From assembly GCA_039800005.1 (NCBI GenBank), contig JBDLRN010000010.1, positions 1 through 64,000 of the forward strand: a DNA stretch of 64,000 bases, given 5' to 3'. The notes under the pieces are model-generated. The model ran no database searches, was not told where the DNA came from, and was given only the letters and a program-made list of their open reading frames with translations. The translations under genes were made by a program, and so were the position numbers. This DNA is from Casp-actino8 sp039800005. GTDB lineage: Bacteria; Actinomycetota; Acidimicrobiia; Acidimicrobiales; Ilumatobacteraceae. Shown here piece after piece: positions 8,511 through 17,473 of the stretch (the first letter of the stretch is position 1; each line of letters opens with the position of its first letter).

Positions 8511-9614
8511 ATGAAGGGCATCGTCTACGACGGAACCACGACCGAGTTGGTCGACGGTCTCACGGTGCGCGACCCCGGTCCGCGCGAGGTCTGGGTCGAC
8601 GTCGCGGCGGCCGGTCTGTGCCACTCCGACATCTCCTACATGCACGGCCTGTACCCGGTGCCGTCACCCGGCGTGTGCGGACACGAAGCGGCCGGTGTGG
8701 TGGCCGCGGTCGGCAACGCGGTGACCCACGTGCAACCGGGCGATCACGTCATCATCGCCACCCTTGCCGCCTGTGGTTTCTGTGCATCGTGCATGGACGG
8801 CCGCCCCACCTTTTGTCGATCGACGCTCGGCAACTGGACCCAACCGTTCACCCTCGACGGCCAGCCCGTGTACAACTTCGCGGCCACCAGTGCCTTCACC
8901 GAGCGCACCATCGTGCGCGACGTGCAGTGCGTGAAGATCCCGAAGGACGTGCCGCTCACCTCGGCCGCCCTCGTCGGCTGCGGTGTCGTCACCGGGATGG
9001 GTGCGGTGTTCAACCGCGCGAACGTCAAACGTGGACAATCGGCCGTCGTGTTCGGTGTGGGCGGAGTGGGACTCAACGCCATCCAAGCCCTGAAGGTGCA
9101 AGGTGCCACGACGATCATCGCGGTCGACACGCTGCTCGAGAAGGAGTCGTTGGCCCGGCAATTCGGTGCCACTCACTTCCTCGACGGTCGTCGTGAGGAC
9201 GTGGTGTCGGCGATCGTCGACATCCTGCCCTACCGCGACGACATGCCCCGTGGCCCGTTCAACGCCGGCGGAGCCGACTGGGCCTTCGACTGCGTCGCAC
9301 ACCCGCAAGTCACCTACAACGCGCTCGAATCACTCGACTGGGGCGGCACCGTCGTGGTGATCGGCGTGGCCGGCCAGACCACCGAGTTCCACGGCTTGTA
9401 CGGCCGACTCACCCAAGTCGACCGCGGCATCATCGGCTGCCGATACGGAACGGTGAGCCCACAGCGCGACATCCCGTTCATCATCGACCTCTACCGACGC
9501 GGCGAGGTTCTCCTCGACGAACTGGTGAGTGCGACCTTCCCCGTCGATCGGTGGAAGGACGCCGTCCACGGTCTCGAGAGCGGCTCGGTGGCCCGCGCCG
9601 TGATCACTTTCTGA
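8511..9614 (+). CDS. zinc-dependent alcohol dehydrogenase (MDR family)
   Basis: 367 residues. The catalytic zinc ligands are visible: GLCHSDISYMHG (Cys and Ser/Asp), GHEAAGVV (His-Glu) and the distal VGCGVV cysteine. A four-cysteine structural zinc lobe is partly kept (CGFCASCMDG, then FCRS). The nucleotide fold is VFGVGGVGLNAIQA. This resembles the actinobacterial class III-like enzymes that use NAD(H), or mycothiol/mycofactocin-linked cofactors, to oxidise alcohols to aldehydes. I start at ATG 8511, preceded by GAGGGG at a six-base gap; the TTG six bases earlier is less likely. It is the first gene of an operon with an acyl-CoA synthetase, two SDRs and a TetR gene. Confidence 0.85.
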   Translation: MKGIVYDGTTTELVDGLTVRDPGPREVWVDVAAAGLCHSDISYMHGLYPVPSPGVCGHEAAGVVAAVGNAVTHVQPGDHVIIATLAACGFCASCMDGRPTFCRSTLGNWTQPFTLDGQPVYNFAATSAFTERTIVRDVQCVKIPKDVPLTSAALVGCGVVTGMGAVFNRANVKRGQSAVVFGVGGVGLNAIQALKVQGATTIIAVDTLLEKESLARQFGATHFLDGRREDVVSAIVDILPYRDDMPRGPFNAGGADWAFDCVAHPQVTYNALESLDWGGTVVVIGVAGQTTEFHGLYGRLTQVDRGIIGCRYGTVSPQRDIPFIIDLYRRGEVLLDELVSATFPVDRWKDAVHGLESGSVARAVITF

Positions 9615-9634
9615 AGCGACTCGGATCGAACGAC

Positions 9635-11194
9635 ATGAGTTCTCTCACGACCGGCGTTCTCGACATCGAGGGCAAGACCTTGTGGCAATTGGTGTGCGAA
9701 CGCGCCCTTTTGACTCCCGACAAGCAGATGGCGCGCGACGAATCGGGTCGAACGCTCACCTTCGCCGAGTACAAGGACTGGTGCGAGCGAGTCGCCGCCG
9801 GACTGGCTCGCCTCGGCGTCGCCGAAGGGACCAACGTGTCGTGGATCCTTCCCTCGCGTTTCGAGTCCCTCGTCCTGACCGGCGCGCTGTCGCGACTCGG
9901 CGCCGTCCAGAATCCGATCCTGCCGATCTATCGGCACCGCGAAGTGTCGTTCATCCTTCGCCAGTCGAACTGTCAGGTGCTCGTGGTTCCCGGCGTGTTC
10001 CGCGGCTTCGACTACGTACCGATGGCCGAGGAGGTCGTGTCCGGACTCGGTCGCGAGGTGCCGATCGTGGTGTCCGATCCGCATCTGCCCGAGGCCGACC
10101 CCGACGCCGTCGGACTTCCCACCTACCGCGCCGACCTGCACGGTCTGCGTTGGCTCTTCTACTCGTCGGGCACCACGGCCGATCCGAAGGGTGCCAAGCA
10201 CAGTGACTTCAGCATGTCGGCCGCCAACGACGGCATGCAATGGAGCATGGAGGTCGGACCCGACGATCGCGCGGCGGTCGTGTTCCCCATCACGCACGTG
10301 GGCGGACTGATCTGGTTGTTCAACGCCATGCAGACCGGCGTCGAACTCCTCATGGTCGAGACCTTCGACGTCGGATCCACGCCCACGTGGCTGGGTGAGA
10401 ACGGATGCACGTGTGCCGGGGCCGGCACCGTGTTCTGGCTCACCTACCTCGACGCTCAGCGGCGACTGCCGCCCGGACAGAAGCTGCTGCCGAACGTTCG
10501 TATCTTCAACGGTGGTGGAGCACCCAAGCCCAAGACGCTGCATGCCGAGATGATGGAAGCCTTCGGTTCACCGCTGATCGGCGGATGGGGACTCACCGAA
10601 GCCCCCATCAACACCATGGTCCACGTCGACGACCCCGATCACAAGAAGGCCACCACCGACGGGCGCCCGTGCCCAGGAGTGACGATCCGCGTGATGTTGG
10701 ACGGCCATCAATGTGCCGCCGGCGAAGAAGGCGAACTGCAGGTCAAGGGTCGTCAAGTGTGTCAGGGCTATCTCGATCCGTCGCTCGACGCCGATGCATT
10801 CGACAACGGCTGGTTCCGCACCGGCGATCTCGGCGTGGTCGATGCCGACGGATTCGTGAGCATCACCGGACGACTGAAGGACATCATCATTCGCAAGGGC
10901 GAGAACATCTCGGCCAAGGAGATCGAGGATCTTCTCTTCGCTCATCCATCGGTCGCCGACGTGGCCGTCGTCGGTCTGCCCGATTCGGCGAGTGGCGAGA
11001 TCGCCTGCGCCGTGGTCGTCACGAAAGCCGACGCCGTCTTCGCGTTCGACGAGATGGTCGCGTATCTGAAGGACGCGAACCTGTCGAAGCACAAGATCCC
11101 GGAGCGTCTCGAGATCGTCGACGCTCTCCCCCGCAATCCGAGCGGCAAGGTCCTGAAGAAGGATCTCCGCGCCACCTATGGAGGCCAGTCATGA
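9635..11194 (+). CDS. AMP-binding acyl-CoA synthetase (FadD-like)
   Basis: 519 residues. The P-loop reads YSSGTTADPKGAKHSD (usual form YTSGTTGxPKG). The adenylate motif is GGWGLTEAP, the hinge GWFRTGDLGVVDADGFVSI is followed by GRLKDIIIRKGENISAKE, and the C-terminal catalytic Lys sits in NPSGKVLKKDL. The enzyme activates a carboxylic acid to acyl-CoA with ATP. The start is ATG at 9635, about 20 bases after the alcohol dehydrogenase stop; the reading frame is open further upstream but that part overlaps the previous gene. The final ATGA at 11191-11194 couples it to the next SDR. The acid is probably the substrate of the local pathway, identity unknown. Confidence 0.87.
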   Translation: MSSLTTGVLDIEGKTLWQLVCERALLTPDKQMARDESGRTLTFAEYKDWCERVAAGLARLGVAEGTNVSWILPSRFESLVLTGALSRLGAVQNPILPIYRHREVSFILRQSNCQVLVVPGVFRGFDYVPMAEEVVSGLGREVPIVVSDPHLPEADPDAVGLPTYRADLHGLRWLFYSSGTTADPKGAKHSDFSMSAANDGMQWSMEVGPDDRAAVVFPITHVGGLIWLFNAMQTGVELLMVETFDVGSTPTWLGENGCTCAGAGTVFWLTYLDAQRRLPPGQKLLPNVRIFNGGGAPKPKTLHAEMMEAFGSPLIGGWGLTEAPINTMVHVDDPDHKKATTDGRPCPGVTIRVMLDGHQCAAGEEGELQVKGRQVCQGYLDPSLDADAFDNGWFRTGDLGVVDADGFVSITGRLKDIIIRKGENISAKEIEDLLFAHPSVADVAVVGLPDSASGEIACAVVVTKADAVFAFDEMVAYLKDANLSKHKIPERLEIVDALPRNPSGKVLKKDLRATYGGQS

Positions 11195-11976
11195 CCGGAC
11201 CGATTCCCATCCACTCACGAGCGAGCGGCCTGCGCGTCTTCGTCACCGGCGCCGGATCCGGCATCGGCCGGGCGGTCGCCCTGCGCTTCGCGGCCGAAGG
11301 AGCCGCCGTGGCGTGCGCCGATCTGAAGGGTGCCGCCGAAACGGCCAACGACGTGCAGGCCGCCGGTGGACGCGCGGTCGCGTACGAACTCGACGTGACC
11401 GACGCCGTCGCCGTCGAACGAACCGTCGACGCCGCAGCGGCCGAACTCGGCGGCCTCGACGTGGCCTGCAACATCGCCGGCATCGGCCACTTCGCCCACA
11501 GTCATCAGGAGTCGCCCGAATGGTTCGACCGCATCGTGTCGGTCAACCTGAACGGCACCTTCTACGTGACTCGCTTCGCCCTCCCCCACCTCCTGAAGAG
11601 ATCGAGCGAGAGCGGACGCGACGGCGTGGTCATCAACACCGCGTCGACATCAGGTCTCATGGGTGCACCATGGAGTGCGGCCTACTGCGCGAGCAAGGGT
11701 GGCGTCGTCAACCTGACCCGCGCTCTCGCCTACGAGTACCGCGGCAAGGGAGTGCGCGTCAACGCCATCGCGCCGGGTGGCACCAACACCAACATCGTCC
11801 ATTCCTTCATGACTCTTCCCGAAGGCGCCGACCACAAGTTGATGGCCAAGATCATGACGCCGATGGATCAGGCCGACCCCGACGAGATCGCCAACATGTT
11901 CGTCTTCATCGCATCCGACGAGGGTCGTTACATGACCGGTTCGATCGTCGTGATGGACGGCGGCATCACGTGCTGA
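11191..11976 (+). CDS. short-chain dehydrogenase/reductase
   Basis: 261 residues of a classical SDR: TGAGSGIG cofactor loop near the N-terminus, NIAG motif, catalytic Ser in INTASTSG, and YCASK with the Tyr and Lys. The end, SIVVMDGGITC, matches the usual C-terminus of the fold. The Asp after the second beta strand (CADLKG) favours NAD over NADP. ATG overlaps the preceding stop (ATGA), so it is co-translated with the acyl-CoA synthetase. It probably oxidises a hydroxyl on the CoA ester or its alcohol precursor, but the exact step is not readable. Confidence 0.85.
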   Translation: MTGPIPIHSRASGLRVFVTGAGSGIGRAVALRFAAEGAAVACADLKGAAETANDVQAAGGRAVAYELDVTDAVAVERTVDAAAAELGGLDVACNIAGIGHFAHSHQESPEWFDRIVSVNLNGTFYVTRFALPHLLKRSSESGRDGVVINTASTSGLMGAPWSAAYCASKGGVVNLTRALAYEYRGKGVRVNAIAPGGTNTNIVHSFMTLPEGADHKLMAKIMTPMDQADPDEIANMFVFIASDEGRYMTGSIVVMDGGITC

Positions 11977-12010
11977 CCCGACCCCTCACAGCATCACGGA
12001 GAGACGACTC

Positions 12011-12934
12011 ATGAACACCACCCGCAATGCCGACGGAATCGCCGCCGGCCGAACCGTCATCGTCACCGGTGCCGGCCGAGGCCTCGGCCGCGCGCACGCC
12101 TTGGCTTTCGCGGCCGAGGGCGCCAACGTGGTCGTCAACGACGTCGGCGCGTCACTGAGCGGTGAAGGCCAGGACGTCGGCCCGGCCGCCGAAGTGGTCG
12201 CCGAGATCGAAGCGATGGGAGGTCGTGCGGTCGTCAACAGCGACGACGTGAGCGACTGGGACGGTGCCGGCAACATGATCCGTCAGGCCATCGACACCTT
12301 CGGTGGACTCGACACTCTCGTGTGCAACGCCGGCATCGTGCGCGACCGCATGATCGTCAACATGTCGGTCGACGAATGGGACGCCGTCATGCGCGTGCAT
12401 CTGCGCGGCATGTTCTGCCCGGTGCGTCACGCCGTCGACCACTGGCGAGCCATGGCCAAGGCCGGCACGACCGTCGACGCTCGCATCGTCACCACGTCGT
12501 CGGGAGCCGGCCTCTTCGGATCGGTCTCGCAGGGCAACTACTCGGCGGCCAAGGCCGGTATCGCGGCCTTCACCGTCGTGTCGGCGGTCGAACTCGGCCG
12601 CTACGGCGTGAAGATCAACGGCATCGCCCCGTCGGCTCGCAGTCGGATGACCGAGGAAGCCTTCGCCGACATGATGAAGAAGCCCGAATCCGGTTTCGAC
12701 GCCATGGATCCGGCCAACGTGAGCCCGCTCGTCGTGTGGCTCGGATCGTCGTCGTGCGACGTGTCGGGTCGGATGTTCGAGATCGCCGGAGGACAACTGT
12801 CGGTCGCCGACGGTTGGCAACACGGCGAAGTGGCCGACAAGGGTGACCGCTACCGTCCGTCGGAGATCGGGGCGGTGGTGGCCGACCTCTTGTCTCGGGC
12901 ACCGAGTCCCGCACCGGTGTACGGAGCCGGCTGA
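12011..12934 (+). CDS. SDR, 3-hydroxyacyl-CoA dehydrogenase-like (MFE-2/17-beta-HSD4 type)
   Basis: 307 residues, longer than a plain SDR and similar in outline to the dehydrogenase unit of type-2 multifunctional beta-oxidation enzymes: TGAGRGLGRAHAL, then VVVNDVGASLSGEG with its insertion, SDDVSDWDGAGNMI, CNAGIVRDRMI, and YSAAKAG with catalytic Tyr/Lys. The segment ANVSPLVVWLGSS is also typical of this subgroup. It would oxidise 3-hydroxyacyl-CoA with NAD. A paralogue is at 49563-50453. The last base of its TGA is the first base of the TetR start (TGATG), so the regulator is translated from the same message. Confidence 0.83.
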   Translation: MNTTRNADGIAAGRTVIVTGAGRGLGRAHALAFAAEGANVVVNDVGASLSGEGQDVGPAAEVVAEIEAMGGRAVVNSDDVSDWDGAGNMIRQAIDTFGGLDTLVCNAGIVRDRMIVNMSVDEWDAVMRVHLRGMFCPVRHAVDHWRAMAKAGTTVDARIVTTSSGAGLFGSVSQGNYSAAKAGIAAFTVVSAVELGRYGVKINGIAPSARSRMTEEAFADMMKKPESGFDAMDPANVSPLVVWLGSSSCDVSGRMFEIAGGQLSVADGWQHGEVADKGDRYRPSEIGAVVADLLSRAPSPAPVYGAG

Positions 12935-13566
12935 TGCCCAACAAGGTTCGCTCGGTCGACGGTCGCGTCATCGGCTCTCGTGCGCAAGCGACGCGTCGTC
13001 GCCTGCTCGACAGCACCGCCAAACTGCTCAACGAACAAGGAGTCCTCGAACTGCGGGTGGTCGACATCACTCGCGAGGTGGGCACGTCGGCCGCCACCTT
13101 CTACCAGTACTTCAACGACGCCGACGCCGCGATCCTGGCCCTCGCCGAGGAGGCGACCGACGACGAACGTCCACTCGTCGATCATCTGCGCCCGTTCTGG
13201 GAACCGGCCGACGCCGCCGAGCGCGCGCGAGCCTTCGTGGAGGCCTACATCGAGTACTGGGACCAGCACTCGGCGGTCCTGCGTGCCCGCAACCTGAAGG
13301 CCGAGGAGGGCGATCGCGCCTTTCGTGCCGTGCGATCACAGGCCAACCTGCTCGTGATCGACGGCCTGCAGCAGATGATGGCCGATGGTGTCCGGCGCGG
13401 TCGCCTCCCGGAGACCCTCGACCCGTTCACGGCGGCCGCGGCCCTCGTGGCCATGATCGAACGACTGCTCGGTTTCGAGAACGAGATGACCAAACGCGGA
13501 TCGTCACGTCAATTGATCCGCGACACCTTGGTCACGTTGCTGGTGCGCTCCGTCGTCGGCCCCTGA
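12934..13566 (+). CDS. TetR-family transcriptional regulator
   Basis: 210 residues. Residues ~12-60 form the TetR helix-turn-helix (TRRRLLDSTAKLLNEQG, then TREVGTSAATFYQYF). The remaining helices are the ligand/dimer domain, with a typical TetR_C-like stretch (LEPADAAERARAF-type helix, VIDGLQQMMADGV, MIERLLGFE). As the last gene of the alcohol dehydrogenase operon, whose promoter has operator site 3, it is the best candidate to bind the four CTGAY-N5-RTCAG palindromes in this window. An acyl-CoA or pathway intermediate would be the expected inducer. That assignment is inference from position; no binding data can be read from sequence. Confidence 0.88.
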   Translation: MPNKVRSVDGRVIGSRAQATRRRLLDSTAKLLNEQGVLELRVVDITREVGTSAATFYQYFNDADAAILALAEEATDDERPLVDHLRPFWEPADAAERARAFVEAYIEYWDQHSAVLRARNLKAEEGDRAFRAVRSQANLLVIDGLQQMMADGVRRGRLPETLDPFTAAAALVAMIERLLGFENEMTKRGSSRQLIRDTLVTLLVRSVVGP

Positions 13567-13596
13567 CGAATCCGGTCACCGCGACGAGATTCGTCA
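13564..13596. terminator. hairpin between convergent genes, arms made of both stop codons
   Basis: Nine-base arms TGACGAATC (13564-13572) and GATTCGTCA (13588-13596) with a 15-base loop. The left arm starts with the TetR stop codon and the right arm ends with the complement of the stop codon of the convergent F420 enzyme gene. There is no T-tract, so it may be a weak or Rho-assisted bidirectional terminator. Confidence 0.45.
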
Positions 13597-14502
13597 CAGC
13601 GACGGGATCAAACTCGCCAGCTGTTCGAACTCGGCCATGGTGACCTTGCTCGGATCGGCCGACAGCACCTGAACGCACACGTGATCGGCTCCGCGCGACA
13701 GGTGATCCTTGACGCGCGCCGCGATGTCGTCGAGAGTTCCCCACGCCACGATCGCGTCGACCAGTCGATCGGTCGGCCCACCGTTCTCGCCCGCGATGTC
13801 GGCATCGGTCCAGCCGAGACGCTTCAAGTTGTTGGTGTAGTTGGGCAAGCCGAGATAGGTCTTCATGAATCCGCGAGCCACGGCGCGCGCTTCGGCGGCA
13901 TCGGTCGAGAAGACGACCGCCTGTTCGGGGGCCAGAAGGGCGTCGGGACCCAGTGCCTCGCGGGCGATCGACGTGTGCTCGACCGGCACGAAGTACGGGT
14001 GGGCACCGAGGGTGCGCTCGGCCGCCAACTTCAACATCTTCGGTCCGAGCGCGGCGAGGGCCCGGGCCGGCGGTGTGCTCGGCTGCGCGGCGAAGAACAA
14101 GCCGTGATCCATGGCGTCGAGATACTTCTTCATGGTCGACAACGGCTTGTCGTACGTTCCGCCGTGGAAACCCTCGACCGCCGGCTGATGACTCACGCCG
14201 ATACCGAGCAGGAAGCGATCGGGGAAGGCCTCGGTGACCGTCTTCCATCCCGCTTGCATGGTCATCGGCGAACGGGCGTGCAGACTCGCGATACCGGTCG
14301 CGAGGATCAGGTTCTCGGTGGCCGACAGCAACAGCGACGACGAGGCGAAGGGTTCGCGTCCGACCGCTTCGGGCACCCACACCGTGCGGAAGCCGAGTTC
14401 CTCGATACGCGCCGCGTACTTCTGCGCCTCCCGCATCGGCTGCATGTCGAGCTGAAACGTCCAGAGTCCGAGTTTGCCGAGAGAGTTCTTGTCGAGAGTC
14501 AT
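13594..14502 (-). CDS. LLM-class F420-dependent oxidoreductase
   Basis: 302 residues of the luciferase-like TIM-barrel superfamily: KLGLWTFQLDMQPM at the start, EELGFRTVWVPEAVGREPF, NLILATGIASLHARSPMT, and FLLGIGVSHQPAVE. These match the actinobacterial subgroup named 'probable F420-dependent oxidoreductase'. The protein would use reduced or oxidised F420 in the cytoplasm; the substrate is unknown. The ATG at 14502 has TAGGTT (14514-14509) exactly six bases upstream and no Shine-Dalgarno site, so the transcript is probably leaderless. The divergent S9 peptidase gene starts 57 bases away. Confidence 0.85.
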   Translation of the reverse strand: MTLDKNSLGKLGLWTFQLDMQPMREAQKYAARIEELGFRTVWVPEAVGREPFASSSLLLSATENLILATGIASLHARSPMTMQAGWKTVTEAFPDRFLLGIGVSHQPAVEGFHGGTYDKPLSTMKKYLDAMDHGLFFAAQPSTPPARALAALGPKMLKLAAERTLGAHPYFVPVEHTSIAREALGPDALLAPEQAVVFSTDAAEARAVARGFMKTYLGLPNYTNNLKRLGWTDADIAGENGGPTDRLVDAIVAWGTLDDIAARVKDHLSRGADHVCVQVLSADPSKVTMAEFEQLASLIPSL

Positions 14503-14558
14503 GCGGCGAACCTAGGCCACAGGTGCGCCACCGATCGCACCGGAACTACCGTGATGCC

Positions 14559-16583
14559 GTGTCCGCAACCGAACCCTCCCCTTTCACCGAACTGGCCACC
14601 ACTCTCCTCGACGGATTCGTGCAAGCCGGTGCACCGGTGCTCTCACCCGACGGTCGTCAGGTGGCCTTCGTCGTCACGCGCGTCGACCTCGTCCGCAATC
14701 GCTACGCATCGCAGATCTGGCTGGCCCCCACCGATGGTTCGAGTGCGCCGATGCCGATCACGTCGGGCGATCCGGGCGAGTCGATGCCCGCCTGGTCTCC
14801 CGACGGTCGCCAACTGGCCTTCGTGTCGGGTCGCGAAGGCGCCCAGGGAGCGAAGAAGGGTGAGCGGACCCTGCACGTGATCCCGATCGCCACTCCGGGC
14901 GAGACGCGCACCGTCGCCGTGCGCAAGGACGGACTCGATGCACCGTCGTGGTCGCCCGACGGCAAGTGGATCGCCTTCGCGTCGCGCGTTCCCGACGAGC
15001 GCTACTCGGCCGAGGACGAATCGTGGCAGTCACCGCGTCGTATCGAGACCTTCTTCACGCGCCTGAACGGCGAGGACTTCGTGTTCGACCGGCCGAATCA
15101 CGTGTGGGTCGTGGCCGCCGACGGTACGGGAACTCCCCGCGACCTCACCCCCGGCCCGCGTCAGCATCACGAGTTCTCGTGGCTCGCCGATTCGTCGGGC
15201 CTCGTCGTGTCGGCCGCCCGCCACGACGATTTCGACCGCGATCTCTCGGTCGACCTCTTCCTCGTTCCGCTTCATGGTGACATCACCGCCCTCACCGACC
15301 GCACCGGGATCCACTCCAATCCGTCGGTGTCGCCCGACGGTACGCGAGTGGCGTTCCTCGGTCACGACGACGCCACCACCTATCCCCAGAACGTGCGCGT
15401 CGGCGTGCTCGATCTGGCCTCGCGGGAGCGGCGATGGGTCTCGCTCGCCCTCGATCGCACCTTCGAGACCACGGTGGGGAACGTGGCCCCGGTGTGGGAG
15501 GCGAACGACTCCCTTCTCGCCACCGCCGAGGACGCCGGTGAGTGCCACCTCCATCGACTCGATCCCACCGGATTGCGCGCTCCCGTCGCCGTCACCGAGG
15601 GAGCGCTGTGTGTGAAGGCGTTCGATGCAGCCGCCGGCGTGATCGTCGCCGCGGTCACTCACGTGACCCGACCGGCCGAGATCCACGTGTGGTGCGAGGG
15701 TCGCGAGACGGTGCTCACCGACGTGTCGCACGACTACGTCCGACGCGTCGCCCCCGTCGGCTGGGAACGCTTCTCGGTTCCGGTGCGCAACACCACCCCG
15801 GGCATCGACCCGCACATCGACGCCTGGATCATGCGACCGCGCGACTTCGATCCGACTCGCACCTATCCCGTGGTGCTGAACGTGCACGGCGGTCCGCACA
15901 CCCAATACGGCGAGACCTACTTCGACGAGTTCCAGTCGCAGGCCGCCGCCGGGTTCGTCGTGATCGCGTGCAACCCGCGGGGTTCGTCGGGACGTGAAGA
16001 AGCGTGGGGACAAGCCATCCTCGGACCGAAGCATCCGAAGCGACCGGGCACCGGATGGGGCGGGGCCGATCTCGAGGACGTGTTGAACGCGCTCGACACC
16101 GCCCTCGATCGCTACCCGTTCTGCGATCGCTCGCGCGTCGGCATGCAAGGAGGCAGTTACGGCGGCTACATGGCGACTCTGCTCGCCGCGCGCCACGAGG
16201 GTCGACTGCGCACCGTCTGCACCGAACGATCGGTCAACAACCTGCTCACCGAGGAGTGGTCCAGTGACATCGGCACCATGTTCCGCGTCGAGCACGGCCC
16301 CGATCCGGTCGAGGATCCCGCCGAATACCTCCGGATGTCGCCGAGCACACTGGCGCGCGACATCGACGTGCCCGTGCTCATCGTGCACAGCGAGAACGAT
16401 CTGCGGTGTCCGATCAATCAGGCCGAGGAACTCTTCGTGACGCTGCGACTACTCGGCAAGGACGTCGTGTTCTATCGATTCCCCGCCGAGACGCACGAGC
16501 TCTCGCGGAGCGGGTCACCGGTGCATCGACGTCAACGCTTCGAGATCCTGCTCGGGTGGTTCACCGAGAAGCTCGCGCCCTGA
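14559..16583 (+). CDS. S9-family prolyl oligopeptidase-type serine peptidase (acylaminoacyl/dipeptidyl peptidase-like)
   Basis: 674 residues. Residues ~20-390 form a TolB/WD40-like beta-propeller with repeated SPDGRQVAF-type blades (ISPDG, WSPDGKWIAFAS, VSPDGTRVAFLG). Residues ~415-670 are the alpha/beta hydrolase: VLNVHGGPH for the oxyanion region, nucleophile Ser533 in GGSYGGYM, an Asp in VHSENDLRCP, and the His in AETHELSRSG. The enzyme trims short peptides or removes blocked N-terminal residues in the cytoplasm; no signal peptide is seen. The GTG at 14559 is chosen because TACCGT (14547-14552) ends six bases before it, fitting leaderless transcription; a GTG at 14523 would add 12 residues. 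Confidence 0.88.
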   Translation: MSATEPSPFTELATTLLDGFVQAGAPVLSPDGRQVAFVVTRVDLVRNRYASQIWLAPTDGSSAPMPITSGDPGESMPAWSPDGRQLAFVSGREGAQGAKKGERTLHVIPIATPGETRTVAVRKDGLDAPSWSPDGKWIAFASRVPDERYSAEDESWQSPRRIETFFTRLNGEDFVFDRPNHVWVVAADGTGTPRDLTPGPRQHHEFSWLADSSGLVVSAARHDDFDRDLSVDLFLVPLHGDITALTDRTGIHSNPSVSPDGTRVAFLGHDDATTYPQNVRVGVLDLASRERRWVSLALDRTFETTVGNVAPVWEANDSLLATAEDAGECHLHRLDPTGLRAPVAVTEGALCVKAFDAAAGVIVAAVTHVTRPAEIHVWCEGRETVLTDVSHDYVRRVAPVGWERFSVPVRNTTPGIDPHIDAWIMRPRDFDPTRTYPVVLNVHGGPHTQYGETYFDEFQSQAAAGFVVIACNPRGSSGREEAWGQAILGPKHPKRPGTGWGGADLEDVLNALDTALDRYPFCDRSRVGMQGGSYGGYMATLLAARHEGRLRTVCTERSVNNLLTEEWSSDIGTMFRVEHGPDPVEDPAEYLRMSPSTLARDIDVPVLIVHSENDLRCPINQAEELFVTLRLLGKDVVFYRFPAETHELSRSGSPVHRRQRFEILLGWFTEKLAP

Positions 16584-16600
16584 CGCGGGCGCGTCTACCC

Positions 16601-16660
16601 AGTTCTCGACGTCTCAGTTCTCGACGTCTCAGTTCTCGACGACTCAGTTCTCGACCAGCC
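16601..16660. repeat. 15-base tandem repeat spanning the nudC stop codon
   Basis: Four units of AGTTCTCGACGTCTC at 16601, 16616, 16631 and 16646; the first two are identical, the third differs by one base and the fourth diverges at its end. Read on the minus strand, the fourth unit encodes the last residues of NudC and each downstream unit repeats the Val-Glu-Asn-stop sequence. It looks like recent slippage duplication of the gene tail; loss or gain of units would not change the protein. Confidence 0.8.
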
Positions 16661-17444
16661 AGTGGTCGATGAGCTTGCGCGCGATCGAGATCCCCGGCGG
16701 GACGGGCGGAAGATCGTCCTTGCGATACCAGTTCGCCTCGGCGATCTCGGTCGGGTCGCACACGATGTCACCGCCCACCCACTCGGCCCGGAAACCGAGC
16801 ATCAAACTGTGCGGGAACGGCCACGGCTGACTTCCGAGATAACGCACTCGATCGACGTCGACACCGACTTCTTCGCGCACTTCGCGGATGACTGCACCCT
16901 CGAGCGTCTCACCCGGTTCGACGAATCCCGCCAGACACGAGAACATCGGCATCCGGAACTGCACACCACGCGCGAGCAACGCCTCTTGGTCCGGACCCGG
17001 TTCACCACGTGTGACCAGCGTGATCATCGCCGGCGCGAGACGTGGGAACGCCATGAGACGACAGGCCGGACAGCGCATGGCCCGTTCGTTCGGCGCCATC
17101 TCGGTGGGCGTTCCGCAACGACCGCAGAAACGGTGCGTGCGCGCCCACTCGACGATCTGCACCGCGCGACCGGCCACCAGCCACTCGTCCTCGGACGTGC
17201 GTCCGAAGAGACTGAACAGATCGAGGGCAGCGCCGTCGGACGGATCGGAATCGGCCACGTCGAGTCCCCAGTAGGCCCGACCGTCGAGAACTCCGAGGAA
17301 GTGCGGCGGAGCGCCGGACGACAGCGGTTCGTCGTGGATCCACACCTTCGACTCCACCACGTGCACGTACACATGGGCCGACGCATCGGGCGGCGGAACG
17401 ACCGCGGGCTGGAAACGGCTGATACGGCTGATCGACTCGGTCAC
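16644..17444 (-). CDS. nudC: NAD+ (NADH) diphosphatase, NudC type
   Basis: 266 residues. A four-cysteine zinc ribbon (CGRCGTPTEM, then CPAC) precedes the Nudix domain with the complete box GFVEPGETLEG, REVREEVGV. The SQPWPFPHSLM motif that follows is diagnostic for NADH pyrophosphatases, which cut NAD(H) to NMN(H) and AMP and can remove NAD caps from RNA. The N-terminal domain is the usual NUDIX-like NudC extension. The start is GTG at 17444; a TACGGT hexamer lies 12 bases upstream. It is divergent from the thiolase gene, 29 bases apart. The tail overlaps a 15-base tandem repeat. Confidence 0.93.
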   Translation of the reverse strand: MTESISRISRFQPAVVPPPDASAHVYVHVVESKVWIHDEPLSSGAPPHFLGVLDGRAYWGLDVADSDPSDGAALDLFSLFGRTSEDEWLVAGRAVQIVEWARTHRFCGRCGTPTEMAPNERAMRCPACRLMAFPRLAPAMITLVTRGEPGPDQEALLARGVQFRMPMFSCLAGFVEPGETLEGAVIREVREEVGVDVDRVRYLGSQPWPFPHSLMLGFRAEWVGGDIVCDPTEIAEANWYRKDDLPPVPPGISIARKLIDHWLVEN

Positions 17445-17473
17445 CCCTGAAGTGTGACCGTAGGATGCCCCCC

